From Brachyspira pilosicoli P43/6/78 (GTDB lineage: Bacteria; Spirochaetota; Brachyspiria; Brachyspirales; Brachyspiraceae): DNA of 64,000 nt. The position numbers and the translations under genes were made by a program. The notes below the pieces were generated by a model. It was not told the DNA's origin. It saw only the letters and a program-made list of their open reading frames with translations, and searched no databases. Location: NCBI RefSeq assembly GCF_000325665.1, contig NC_019908.1, positions 806,001 to 870,000 of the forward strand, given 5' to 3'. Shown one piece after another: positions 42,183 through 51,300 of the stretch (positions are counted from its first letter, which is position 1; each line of letters starts with the position of its first letter).

Positions 42183-42881
42183 TCAAGCAAGCGATAAAGC
42201 CACTTCCATCATATTAGTAAAAGTTTTCTCTCTCTGCTCTGCTGTTGTAGCTTCTCCTGTAACTAATGAATCTGATATAGTTACCATACAAAGAGCATTC
42301 ACTCCTGCATATGCTGCATTCATATATAAAGCAGCAGCTTCCATCTCTACAGCTAATACTCCCATTTTTGCCCATTTAGGTGTAGCATTGTTAGCTCCAT
42401 AAAATACATCAGATGATACAATATTACCTACATGATAATTTATTTTCATCTCATCAGCCTTATTAACAGCCTTTCTAAGTAAATCATAACTAGCAATAGG
42501 AGCATAAGTACCAGGAAGTTCATACTGTGAAGCATAATTAGAATCAGTACAAGCTCCCATTCCTATAACTAAATCACCAATATGAAGCTTATCAACTAAA
42601 GCTCCAGCAGTACCAATACGTATTAAATTCTTACAATCATAAAAATGTATAAGCTCATAAGAATAAATACTGCAAGAAGGCATTCCCATACCAGTACCCT
42701 GAACAGAAACTCTTTTGCCTTTATATGTTCCAGTATATCCAAACATATTTCTTACACTATTATACTGCTTTACATTCTCCAAAAAATTCTCAGCTATAAA
42801 CTTAGCCCTCAAAGGGTCTCCAGGAAGAAGAATAGTTTCTGCAATGTCGCCTTTGTTTGCTGATATATGAGGTGTAGCCAT
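42183..42881 (-). CDS. deoD: Purine nucleoside phosphorylase, DeoD type
   Basis: 232 residues, full length for the hexameric bacterial form. [46 protein letters not shown] and the late active-site Asp in [10 protein letters not shown] are all present. It splits purine (deoxy)nucleosides with phosphate for salvage. It heads a small minus-strand run with the HAD phosphatase upstream. Confidence 0.95.
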   Translation of the reverse strand: MATPHISANKGDIAETILLPGDPLRAKFIAENFLENVKQYNSVRNMFGYTGTYKGKRVSVQGTGMGMPSCSIYSYELIHFYDCKNLIRIGTAGALVDKLHIGDLVIGMGACTDSNYASQYELPGTYAPIASYDLLRKAVNKADEMKINYHVGNIVSSDVFYGANNATPKWAKMGVLAVEMEAAALYMNAAYAGVNALCMVTISDSLVTGEATTAEQREKTFTNMMEVALSLA

Positions 42882-42942
42882 AATATATAAACTCCTTTTT
42901 TAATATAATTAATTATAACATAATAAAACTTTAATATATATA

Positions 42943-43713
42943 TCAAAGTTTATCAACATCTATTTCTGCCACAGAATTAAATACATAATTTGGTTTATAA
43001 GGAAACTCTTTTAGCATCTCCATTTTTGTAACACCGGATAATACTAAACAAGTTCTCATTCCAGCACCAAGCCCACCAAGTATATCAGTATCCATTCTGT
43101 CACCTATCATAACAGTATTTTCACTATGTGCATTAATTTTATTTTTTGCAATAGACATCATGATTGGATTAGGCTTACCTACTATATAAGGCTTTTTTCC
43201 AGTGGCAGTTTCTATAGCAGCAAGTATAGGTCCAACTGCCGGTATAAGTTCTCCATCTGGAGCAGGGTCTGTTATGTCTGGATTACAGCCTATAAACCTA
43301 GCACCTTTATTTATAAGTGAAACAGCTTTTTTAAGCATATCAAAATTAAAAGCACTAGTTTTACCAACTACAACATAATCTGGATTAACATCATTTATAC
43401 TATAGCCTATGTTATAAAGCTCGCTCACTAATCCGCCCGTACCTATTACATAAGCACTTCCATTCTCTTGCTGAGTCTTTATAAACTTTGCTGTTGCCTG
43501 TGCTGCTGTAAAAAAATGTTTCTCTTCTAAACCATCTATGCCAAGAGATTCTAATTTTCTTTTTAAATCAATTGGTGTCTGCTCTGCATTATTTGTTAGA
43601 AATAAAAAAGATACATTTTTCTCTAAAAGCATATTAACAAAATCTTTAGCACCATCTATTAAATTATTTCCTCTATATATTACTCCGTCCATATCTGATA
43701 TTATACTAACCAT
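42943..43713 (-). CDS. HAD-IIA family phosphatase (NagD/AraL-like)
   Basis: 256 residues. Motif I SDMDGVIYRG with D7 and D9, motif II LTNNAEQTP, and the late GKPNPIMMSIA and VMIGDRMDTDILGG for motifs III and IV define the HAD-IIA subgroup. The substrate is unknown; relatives act on sugar phosphates, nucleotides or pyridoxal phosphate. Near deoD, a nucleotide role is possible. Confidence 0.88.
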   Translation of the reverse strand: MVSIISDMDGVIYRGNNLIDGAKDFVNMLLEKNVSFLFLTNNAEQTPIDLKRKLESLGIDGLEEKHFFTAAQATAKFIKTQQENGSAYVIGTGGLVSELYNIGYSINDVNPDYVVVGKTSAFNFDMLKKAVSLINKGARFIGCNPDITDPAPDGELIPAVGPILAAIETATGKKPYIVGKPNPIMMSIAKNKINAHSENTVMIGDRMDTDILGGLGAGMRTCLVLSGVTKMEMLKEFPYKPNYVFNSVAEIDVDKL

Positions 43714-43743
43714 ATTATTTTTACCTCTTTATCTATACAAATA

Positions 43744-45438
43744 TTATTTTTTATATAAAGTTTTTCCTTCTTTTATTGTCTCTAAAACTTCTATACTGTT
43801 CATGTCTTTTGCATCTATTTTTAATGGGTCATCAGAAAGTATTACTAAATCTGCTAATTTGCCTTCTTTCAAACTGCCCTTTATATCCTCTTCTCCATTT
43901 TGATAAGCAGCATTTATTGTAATAGCCTTGAAAGCATTTAGAGCATCTATCTTCTGATTTTCTCCAAGTAATACTCCATCTTTTGTAGTTCTATTTAAAG
44001 CACAACTTATAGTCTCTATCATATTAGGTTTTATAACAGGGGTGTCTTGATGATATGTAAAAGGCAAGTTGTTATCTAATGCAGTTTTGCTTGCACTTAT
44101 TTGAGAAGCCCTCTCCATTCCTAAATTTGCTATATGTGTGTCTCCCCAATAATATATATGAGCAACAAATAAAGAAGGTATTATATTAAACTCTCTCATT
44201 CTTTTATATTCATTCTCTTTTACAATCTGGCTATGAACCAACACAGCTCTATAATTATTTGTAGTGTTTCTCTCTGTCATAACCTCTGATATTGCATCAA
44301 CATATTGTTCAGCAGCTGCATCTCCATTACAATGAGCCTGTAATTGCATTTTATCATCAAAAGATTTTCTTACATATTCTTTTACAGTGTTGTAATCATG
44401 TATAGGATATCCTCTGTAGCCTTTCTCTCCTGTTATATAAGGCTCTTTTAGCCAAGCAGTTTTAGCCTGAGGCGAACCATCTAAAAATATTTTGTAGCCT
44501 GATATTTTAAATCTATTACTGTATTTACCAATTAAATCTTTATGTTCATCAAAAATATTAGGAGCATTCTTTAAATCTATAAAACCTATTATATCTATTT
44601 TAAATCTATTATTTGTTATCATATTCTCTATTAAAGGCAAATCACCATTTACAATTAAAGAGTTTTGAGCAGTTGTAATACCATAACTTAAATAAACATC
44701 TTCTGCCTGATTAACAAAGTTCATCATGTCTTCATCAGTAACTTTAAAATCAACCTCTCTAGCATATTTCATAAAAGCAGCCTCTTCCATATAACCAGTA
44801 GGCTTTTTGCTATTAGGATATCTTTCTATAACTCCGCCTTCTATATCTGGAGTATTTTCATCTACACCAAAATATTCTAATGCTTTAGAGTTCATGCTTC
44901 CAACATGTCCAGATGCATGCGTAATAAATATAGCTAAGTTTGTAGAAACTTTATCTAAATCATCTCTTGTAGGATTTTTTTTACCTGGAAGTAAATTATT
45001 ATCATAACCAAAACCTATAACCCAAGCACCGTTTGTAAGCTTATTATTTTTTATATAGTCTTCTAATCTTGAATCAATTTCTGCTATGTTTGTACATCCT
45101 GATAAATCTACAGTTGTGAGAGCTTGTGCAAAACTTATTATATGGCTATGAGGGTCTATAAAAGAAGGCATTAAAGTTTTACCTTTCAAATCTACTAGCG
45201 ATTTATTTTTTATTAAATTATTTGCTTCTTCATCAGTGTATGCTACTTTTGTGATGATTCCGTTGCTTACTTCTAAAGCTTTAGCATATAGAGTCTCTTC
45301 TGTGTTTCCTTCCATAGTGATAATATTACCATTATAATACACTTGCAAATTGCTATTTTGTTTATTAGAGCAAGATATAAAAATAGCCAAAATAAACAAT
45401 ACATATAAATAGAATAATTTCTTCATAATATTCCTCAT
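43744..45438 (-). CDS. Lipoprotein amidohydrolase (YtcJ-like)
   Basis: 564 residues. N-terminal signal with lipobox IFISC (Cys about 23), so probably a membrane-bound lipoprotein. Amidohydrolase metal site FIDPHSHI (about 92-99), GAWVIGFGYD, LDGSPQAKTAWL, QAHCNGDAA and HSQIVKENE follow the YtcJ layout. The Zn-dependent hydrolysis substrate is unknown. The ending EGKLADLVILSDDPLKID is the usual close of such enzymes. Confidence 0.88.
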   Translation of the reverse strand: MRNIMKKLFYLYVLFILAIFISCSNKQNSNLQVYYNGNIITMEGNTEETLYAKALEVSNGIITKVAYTDEEANNLIKNKSLVDLKGKTLMPSFIDPHSHIISFAQALTTVDLSGCTNIAEIDSRLEDYIKNNKLTNGAWVIGFGYDNNLLPGKKNPTRDDLDKVSTNLAIFITHASGHVGSMNSKALEYFGVDENTPDIEGGVIERYPNSKKPTGYMEEAAFMKYAREVDFKVTDEDMMNFVNQAEDVYLSYGITTAQNSLIVNGDLPLIENMITNNRFKIDIIGFIDLKNAPNIFDEHKDLIGKYSNRFKISGYKIFLDGSPQAKTAWLKEPYITGEKGYRGYPIHDYNTVKEYVRKSFDDKMQLQAHCNGDAAAEQYVDAISEVMTERNTTNNYRAVLVHSQIVKENEYKRMREFNIIPSLFVAHIYYWGDTHIANLGMERASQISASKTALDNNLPFTYHQDTPVIKPNMIETISCALNRTTKDGVLLGENQKIDALNAFKAITINAAYQNGEEDIKGSLKEGKLADLVILSDDPLKIDAKDMNSIEVLETIKEGKTLYKK

Positions 45439-45559
45439 TATTATTTATTGATAACAAAATTATATATTATAAAGTAAAAATTACATAACACTTTTTATTC
45501 TGTTAAATATCCAAAAACCATATTTTATAAAAATATTTTTAATTTTTTTATTTGCGGTG

Positions 45560-45667
45560 GCTTTGCCCTTAACGAAGTACACACCGTGCAGCACCCCCAC
45601 TTCTTTTACGACCGAAGGAAGTGCTTATGGTATTGGTATAAAAGAAGCAAAAGAACTGCATTTTTAC
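45560..45667. repeat. Dispersed intergenic repeat, copy 3
   Basis: Stem CTTCTTTTA (45600-45608) with TAAAAGAAG (45639-45647), an inner ACCGAAGG-type hairpin and the CAAAAGAACTGCATTTTTA tail. The upstream hairpin is less perfect (GGTGGCTTTGCCC). It lies downstream of folA. Confidence 0.8.
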
Positions 45668-45732
45668 ATAAAGAATTATCAGTATAATAAGTAATAACGG
45701 GAGAAAAATTCTGCAACTTACGGTTGACAAAG

Positions 45733-46233
45733 TTAAAAATCTTTAGTATATTCCACAATACTAACATCTATATCATCATAAACAAAGTTCTTCAATATCC
45801 TTGAAGAAAATAATTTACTATCTACTTCTGGAAAAAATCTGTCGCAATTATAATTTTTATTTATATGAGTAAGATATATTTTATCTGCATAATCCATTGC
45901 TCTTTTATAAATGGACTCCCCTCCTATAATAAATATTTGATTATGCTTTTCTAATAATAATTTAGAAATAGCATTTTCAAAACTATTTTCATAAAAAAGG
46001 TTATCGTATTTATCTGAAAGCTCATTTTTATTAGATGATATAACAATGTTTTTTCTATTTGGAAGCGGCTTTCCCCCTAATGACTCAAAAGTAACTCTCC
46101 CCATAACAACAGCATATCCTGTGGTAGTGCTTCTAAAAAACTGCATATCCTCTTTAATGTGTCCCCAAGGCATTACACCATTTAATCCTATGCCGTTTTT
46201 TGAATCAACAGCAGCGATTAATGAAACTATCAA
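45733..46233 (-). CDS. folA: Dihydrofolate reductase
   Basis: 166 residues. IAAVDSKNGIGLNGVMPWG, the YAVVMGRVTFESLGGKPLPN loop, RKNIVISS and FIIGGESIYKRAM are standard. It reduces dihydrofolate made by thymidylate synthase. Its start overlaps the thyA stop (ATGA), so the pair is coupled. Chromosomal, not phage. Confidence 0.95.
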   Translation of the reverse strand: MIVSLIAAVDSKNGIGLNGVMPWGHIKEDMQFFRSTTTGYAVVMGRVTFESLGGKPLPNRKNIVISSNKNELSDKYDNLFYENSFENAISKLLLEKHNQIFIIGGESIYKRAMDYADKIYLTHINKNYNCDRFFPEVDSKLFSSRILKNFVYDDIDVSIVEYTKDF

Positions 46234-47030
46234 ACAGCTACCTCCGCTTTTATAGTTGGGTGATATTTATAGCCTTCTAATCTAAAATCCTCATAAACAT
46301 GACTAAATATATTCGGACGCTCTTCTATAAATAATTCTGTAGTCTGTTCATAAGGCTCTCTTGAAAGCTGAAGTTTAACTTGCTCCATATGATTATTATA
46401 AATATGTGCATCTCCAAATGTCATTATTAATTCTGAAGCTTTAAGTCCGCTATGCATAGCTAAAAGTCTTGTGAGTATAGCATAAGAGCTTATATTAAAA
46501 GGAACACCTAAAAATAAATCAGCAGAACGTTGATACAAATGTGTTATTATACCACCTTCATTGTTAACAAAAAATTGACACATCATATGACAAGGAGGCA
46601 AATGCATTTTATCAATCTCTCCCACATTCCATGCATTCAAAATATTTCTTCTGCTTGTTGGATTATTTCTTAATGTATTAACAACATTAGAAATTTGATC
46701 TATTTTATTTCCTTCTTTAGTCTCCCAAGCTCTCCACTGCTTTCCGTATACAGGACCAAGCTCACCCATATCATCAGCCCACTCGTCCCATATATGAACA
46801 TTATTCTCAAGCAAAAATTTTATATTTGTTGAGCCTTGCAAAAACCATAATAATTCTATAATAACACCTTTCATAAATACTCTTTTTGTAGTTATAATAG
46901 GTATTTTATTTCCTTCAAATTTAAATCTTAACTGCGGAGCAAATATTCTTCTAGTGCCAACTCCAGTTCTGTCTTTAGTATCTTCACCCTCTTCTAAAAC
47001 TTTTTTTAATAATTCCAAATAGTTTTTCAT
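46230..47030 (-). CDS. thyA: Thymidylate synthase
   Basis: 266 residues from the ATG at 47030, which has AGGA 6 bases upstream; a TTG two codons earlier is unlikely. DRTGVGTRRIFAPQLRF, ELLWFLQGSTNI, GPVYGKQWRAW, catalytic Cys in LPPCHMMCQF, QRSADLFLGVPFNI and HIYNNH are intact. It makes dTMP from dUMP using methylene-tetrahydrofolate; folA follows. Confidence 0.95.
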   Translation of the reverse strand: MKNYLELLKKVLEEGEDTKDRTGVGTRRIFAPQLRFKFEGNKIPIITTKRVFMKGVIIELLWFLQGSTNIKFLLENNVHIWDEWADDMGELGPVYGKQWRAWETKEGNKIDQISNVVNTLRNNPTSRRNILNAWNVGEIDKMHLPPCHMMCQFFVNNEGGIITHLYQRSADLFLGVPFNISSYAILTRLLAMHSGLKASELIMTFGDAHIYNNHMEQVKLQLSREPYEQTTELFIEERPNIFSHVYEDFRLEGYKYHPTIKAEVAV

Positions 47031-47135
47031 AAACAATCCTAATTTGTTTTTAGAACTAATTATACATGTTTAATTATTTTTAGCAATTATATATTTTACG
47101 ATAAAAAAACACTAATAAAAATAGCTATTGTAATT

Positions 47136-47171
47136 TTTCCTATATATTATAAAATATTAATATATAGGAAA
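47136..47171. other. 12-bp hairpin in the thyA/CNNM divergent gap
   Basis: TTTCCTATATAT (47136-47147) pairs perfectly with 47160-47171 around a 12-base loop. It lies between two divergent genes, so an operator is as likely as a structured leader. Nothing else is visible in the gap. Confidence 0.35.
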
Positions 47172-47267
47172 TTATTAACAAATATGCCGCTGAGTAATAA
47201 CATTTTCAAAAATCAATCTTATTTTTTCATGAGTAAAATCTACTACTTTTTTAAGGGAATATAATAA

Positions 47268-48539
47268 ATGGACATAATTATTGTAATAATACTTATACTT
47301 TTAAATGGAATATTTGCTATGTCTGAAATAGCTATAATATCAGCAAGAAAAAGCTCTTTAACCAAAGATATTAAAGACGGAAATAAAAAAGCACAAATAG
47401 CTTTAGATTTAGCTAATGAACCAGATAAGTTTTTATCAACCATACAAATAGGAATAACATTAATAGGCATACTAACAGGTATATATTCTGGAGACACTAT
47501 ATCAAAAGATTTATCAAACCTTTTAATAAAAATAAATATACCCAGAGCATATTCTTCTGTAATATCTCAAGTGATAATAGTAGCATTAGTTACTTACCTC
47601 ACATTGATATTTGGTGAATTAGTGCCAAAAAGGTTGGGAATGGTTATGTCAGAAAAAATAGCAAAAGCTGTGGCAAGCCCAATGACTATATTATCAAAAG
47701 TAGGAGCTCCATTTGTGTGGATATTGTCAAACAGTGCTATTATAGTTTCTAGAACTTTAGGCATAAAAGATGAAAAAACTCCTGTTACAGAAGAAGAAAT
47801 AAAATCAATGATAGAAGAAGGCAAACAAGGCGGAGAAGTAAAAGAAGTAGAACAGGATATTATAGAAAGAGCATTTTTTTTGGGTGATAGAAAAATAGAA
47901 TCAATCATGACTCATAGAGCTGATATAGTGTATTTGGATATAAATATGACTAATGATGAAATAAAAAAAACAATATCCAAAAATCCTTATACTGTATACC
48001 CTCTAATAGACAAAACTTTAGATAATATAATTGGCGTTATAAAAATAAATGAAATATTTGATAAATTAAATAATAGCAAATCAAAAATTGAAAAATATGC
48101 ACAAAAGGCAACATACTTTCACAACAATATGGAAGTTTATTTAGTATTGGAAGAAATGAAAAAAAATAACACAAAAATAGGCTTTATATCTGATGAGTTT
48201 GGAAACATAGATGGTATGATTACACAGCATGATATATTTTCTGCTTTGGTTGGTTCTATTAGCGAAACAAGTAAAAATATGGATATAAGAAAAAGAAAAA
48301 ACGGCGGTTATTTTGTTGACGGACAATGCCCTATTTATGACTTTTTAGAATATTTTGAAATAGAAGATGAAAACATATCAAACAACTATAATACTATAAG
48401 CGGACTAATATTAGAATTATTACAACATGTTCCAAAAGAAGGAGAATCTATAACATGGAAAAACTTATCTTTAGAGATAGTTGATATGGACGGAGCTAGA
48501 ATAGATAAAGTCATAGTTGAAAAATTAGAAGAGAATTAA
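47268..48539 (+). CDS. CNNM/CBS-domain membrane protein (CorC/HlyC family)
   Basis: 423 residues. The N-terminal CNNM membrane domain (about 1-165) has ILLNGIFAMSEIAIISARK, STIQIGITLIGILTGIYSG and LIFGELVPKRLGM. Then comes a CBS pair (about 210-330, with SIMTHRADIVYLDINMTNDE) and a C-terminal CorC/HlyC domain (about 340-423). Such proteins are linked with magnesium and cobalt handling; the TlyC haemolysin name in this genus belongs to the same family. Single-gene transcript. Confidence 0.9.
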   Translation: MDIIIVIILILLNGIFAMSEIAIISARKSSLTKDIKDGNKKAQIALDLANEPDKFLSTIQIGITLIGILTGIYSGDTISKDLSNLLIKINIPRAYSSVISQVIIVALVTYLTLIFGELVPKRLGMVMSEKIAKAVASPMTILSKVGAPFVWILSNSAIIVSRTLGIKDEKTPVTEEEIKSMIEEGKQGGEVKEVEQDIIERAFFLGDRKIESIMTHRADIVYLDINMTNDEIKKTISKNPYTVYPLIDKTLDNIIGVIKINEIFDKLNNSKSKIEKYAQKATYFHNNMEVYLVLEEMKKNNTKIGFISDEFGNIDGMITQHDIFSALVGSISETSKNMDIRKRKNGGYFVDGQCPIYDFLEYFEIEDENISNNYNTISGLILELLQHVPKEGESITWKNLSLEIVDMDGARIDKVIVEKLEEN

Positions 48540-48569
48540 ATATATTGTATATTTGTATAATATGTAATA

Positions 48570-48598
48570 TTGCTATAATTTTTTAGTTATGTTATAAT
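48570..48598 (+). promoter_or_regulatory. Promoter of the ferredoxin gene
   Basis: -35 TTGCTA (48570-48575), 17-bp spacer and perfect -10 TATAAT (48593-48598), 34 bases before the ferredoxin ATG. Confidence 0.7.
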
Positions 48599-48632
48599 GC
48601 TCGTACAGTTTAATTTTTTATGGAGGTAAATT

Positions 48633-48800
48633 ATGCCACGTGTTATAAATAACGATTGTGTAGCTTGCGGATCATGTCTTCCTGAGTGTGCTTTCGATGC
48701 AATTAGCGAAGGAGATATTTACAAAATAGATCCAGACAAATGTACTGATTGCGGAGCTTGTGAAGCTGTTTGTCCTAGCAACGCTATACATCAAGCTTAA
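48633..48800 (+). CDS. Ferredoxin with two [4Fe-4S] clusters
   Basis: 55 residues, starting after a strong GGAGG. It has two classic cluster motifs: CVACGSCLPEC (Cys 9, 12, 15, 19) and CTDCGACEAVC (second set), each followed by a Pro or Phe-Asp as usual. It is a clostridial-type low-potential electron carrier, fitting an anaerobic fermentative spirochaete. Own promoter upstream and terminator downstream, so it is probably monocistronic and highly expressed. Confidence 0.93.
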   Translation: MPRVINNDCVACGSCLPECAFDAISEGDIYKIDPDKCTDCGACEAVCPSNAIHQA

Positions 48801-48821
48801 TGCTTAAGTAGGCATAAGTTG

Positions 48822-48855
48822 GGGCGGGTCATTTATGATCTGCCCTTTAATTTTT
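48822..48855 (+). terminator. Intrinsic terminator after the ferredoxin gene
   Basis: Stem GGGCGG with CTGCCC and TCAT with ATGA around TT, followed by TTTAATTTTT. It contains the ATG (48835) of the longest recO frame, which argues against that start. Confidence 0.8.
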
Positions 48856-48870
48856 AAAAAGGAATTTAAT

Positions 48871-49656
48871 TTGATAAAGAATTATGAGGCTTTTATATTA
48901 TCATACAATAATTATAAAAACTCATCTATTATAGCTTCTTTTCTTACAAAAAAAAATATAATATCTTCTATCTGCTATCAGGCTAAAAAAAACTCTAAAG
49001 CGTTCGGCTCTGATTTAGAAAGCATATCAAAGCTAAATATAAACATATACGAAAAAAAATCTGACAGCCTCTCAATATTAAAAGAATCAAATATAATAAA
49101 AAATTATAATATCTTAGAAAAATCTATTTATTCATCATTGGCAGTATTTTATATAAGAGAATTATTACTCTATTTTGCAAAAGATTTTGATGAGAGATAT
49201 TTTATTTTAATGGATAAAACTCTATATTCTTTAGAAGAAAATGAAAAACAAAATCAAGATAATTTGAAATATTATATAAATATATTATTGAGAGCCTTTG
49301 AAATAAAATTGCTTTATATAGCCGGACTCTCTCCTTTGTTAGATAATTGTGTATTGTGCGAAAGAGAAAATGCAAATTATTATTCTATTAATGAAGGAGG
49401 CCTCATATGCAGCAATTGTAAAATAAATATAAAAGATGCTACAGAACTAGATTATAATGATATAGTATTCATGAAAATAATAAAACATTCTTCTATGCTC
49501 GATATAGTAAAAAATAATGATATAATAAAGTTTTATAATAATTCAATAAGCACTATAAGAGATATATTACAAAAATCAATATACAATCATATACATAGAG
49601 AATTAAAAAGCTTAAAAGTATTAGAAGAGATTTTATTTACTGATAATAATCTCTAA
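48871..49656 (+). CDS. recO: DNA repair protein RecO
   Basis: 261 residues from a TTG at 48871 with AAGGAA upstream. The ATG 36 bases earlier lies inside the terminator hairpin and is rejected. N-terminal OB-fold (YEAFILSYNNYKNSSIIASF), a helical middle (LLRAFEIKLLYIAGLSPLLD) and the zinc site CVLCERENANYYS with SNC are those of RecO. It helps RecR and RecF load RecA at gaps. Its 3' end overlaps the convergent HAD gene by 24 bases. Confidence 0.85.
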   Translation: MIKNYEAFILSYNNYKNSSIIASFLTKKNIISSICYQAKKNSKAFGSDLESISKLNINIYEKKSDSLSILKESNIIKNYNILEKSIYSSLAVFYIRELLLYFAKDFDERYFILMDKTLYSLEENEKQNQDNLKYYINILLRAFEIKLLYIAGLSPLLDNCVLCERENANYYSINEGGLICSNCKINIKDATELDYNDIVFMKIIKHSSMLDIVKNNDIIKFYNNSISTIRDILQKSIYNHIHRELKSLKVLEEILFTDNNL

Positions 49657-50307
49657 AATCTCTTTAGTATTATTTACTGTATATGTAGCATTTCTAAACT
49701 CTTCATCATTTCCAAAACCATATTTCACAGCAATAGAATCAAACCCCATATTCTTAGAAGCTTCTATATCATCTATTCTATCGCCAATCATAATAGTTTC
49801 ATTTTTATTAAAGTTTTCTTTAAGAGAAGCCTCTTTTAAAACATCAAGTTTATTTTTTATAGCTCCTCCCAAAATAGCTCCATACATATTAGTAAAATAT
49901 TTATCCAAATCAAAATGCTTTATTATTCTAACAGCAGATTCTAAAGGCTTTGCAGTTGCTAAATAAGTATTAAAATCATTATTGTACAAAGTCTTTATTA
50001 AATCATATATGCCGTCATAAAGTGTGCAATTAAAAAGACCATCATTTCCATTATAATCTTCTCTGTAATACTTTATAAACTCCATAGCCTTATCTTGATT
50101 ATCATAAATATATTTCTTAAAACTAATATCAAGAGGAGGTCCGATAAACTTTCTTAAAATATCATCTTCAGGTAAAACAATATTTAACTCAGGATAAATA
50201 TCAGACATTTTTTTTATGCCGTATTTAACAGCATTTGTAATACCATTAGCAGAATCCGTAATAGTACCATCTAAATCAAATAGAATATTTTTATATTTAC
50301 TTTTCAT
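49633..50307 (-). CDS. HAD hydrolase, phosphoglycolate phosphatase-like
   Basis: 224 residues. Motif I ILFDLDGTITDSANG (D9, D11 or nearby), cap domain with GPPLDISFKKY, motif II YLATAKPLESAV, motif III Lys in GGAIKNKLDVLK and motif IV IMIGDRIDDIEASK. Removes phosphate from small metabolites; phosphoglycolate is one candidate. The stop of the NIF3-like gene touches its start (shared base 50307), so they are co-transcribed. Confidence 0.88.
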   Translation of the reverse strand: MKSKYKNILFDLDGTITDSANGITNAVKYGIKKMSDIYPELNIVLPEDDILRKFIGPPLDISFKKYIYDNQDKAMEFIKYYREDYNGNDGLFNCTLYDGIYDLIKTLYNNDFNTYLATAKPLESAVRIIKHFDLDKYFTNMYGAILGGAIKNKLDVLKEASLKENFNKNETIMIGDRIDDIEASKNMGFDSIAVKYGFGNDEEFRNATYTVNNTKEILEIIISK

Positions 50308-51285
50308 TATCTTTCCACAAATATATATCCAGAAGCAGGAAGTATCTCAAAACTCTTTTTAGCTTTTTCTTTCATAGCCTTAAAAAGCAGATTAAGCCCC
50401 AAACTATCACTAGCCATATGCCCAGCACAAACAATATTAATATTATATTTTTTACACTCTTCTACATGATTATCAGATAAATGCATCACAACCAAAGTAC
50501 CAACACCCGCATTAGCTAAAGCAGAAATCATTCCAATATCAAAAGAAGCTCCTCCAGTCATATCTACAACAATTTTACCAGCTCTGTTTTTTTCACTTCC
50601 ATTAAAAAGTTTAGGAGGATTATTTATTTTTTGATGATATTTTATATTCCTCAATATCATTAAGTAAATCCAATATATCAGAAAGTTTATAAGGATTTTT
50701 TTCTTTTACAAGGTTAGTTAAAAAAGTTTCAACATGATTATCTGCCAATGTATGCATACACATATAATTAAGATTAAGAAGCTTAGCAGCTGTAACATCT
50801 CTATTATGATTAGAAGGAGAAACCGAACGCTCTACTCCATACATTCTTTTATTAGTGAGAGCCTCAGATACATTTACATTAACACCATTAAGATGATTTT
50901 TATCAGTCTGCATAGCTATTACTTCATAAAACTTAGCATAAGCATAACCATTAGGGTGATGAGTAACAACTAAATCAATCTTTGCTTTTTTTTCATTTAA
51001 TCTATCAGCAAGCAAAAGCTCAGCAGTCTGCATATCAATACCGCAAAATATTTTCTTTATCTCTTTATCTTCTGCAATATTTAATATTCTGCTGTCAGCA
51101 TACGGATTAAATAAATTATCCTTATCAAAGCATTCTTTTTTTCTTTTATCTTTTATAGCCTCATAATCTTTTTTTACTATATCAAGCTCTTTTTCTACAA
51201 TATCCCTTCCCCTAGGGTCAGCATCTATTGCACAATCTATAGCTGTCTTATAAAAATCATTTATATTAAAATATTTATTAGCCAA
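50307..51285 (-). pseudogene. NIF3-like metal-binding protein, split at an A6 run
   Basis: Frame 1 (51285-50620, 221 aa) has the NIF3 N-terminal half with LVVTHHPNGYA and MYGVERSVSPSNHNRD. Frame 2 (to 50307) has the matching C-terminal half with IVCAGHMASDSLGLNLLFKA. The break is at six A (about 50629-50634): with five A the protein reads through SKINNPPKLFNGSEKNRAGK as one chain of about 325 residues. The ATG at 50660 in frame 2 has no ribosome site. Either a true frameshift or a sequence artefact. Confidence 0.75.
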
Positions 51286-51300
51286 AATAAAAACTCCAAA

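Noticed and set aside
48835-48870. Longer recO start at the ATG 48835
   Set aside because: That ATG lies inside the ferredoxin terminator hairpin; the TTG at 48871 has a proper ribosome site.
50307-50660. Independent 117-residue gene
   Set aside because: No ribosome site at the ATG, and its content is the C-terminal half of the NIF3-like protein; treated as one split gene.
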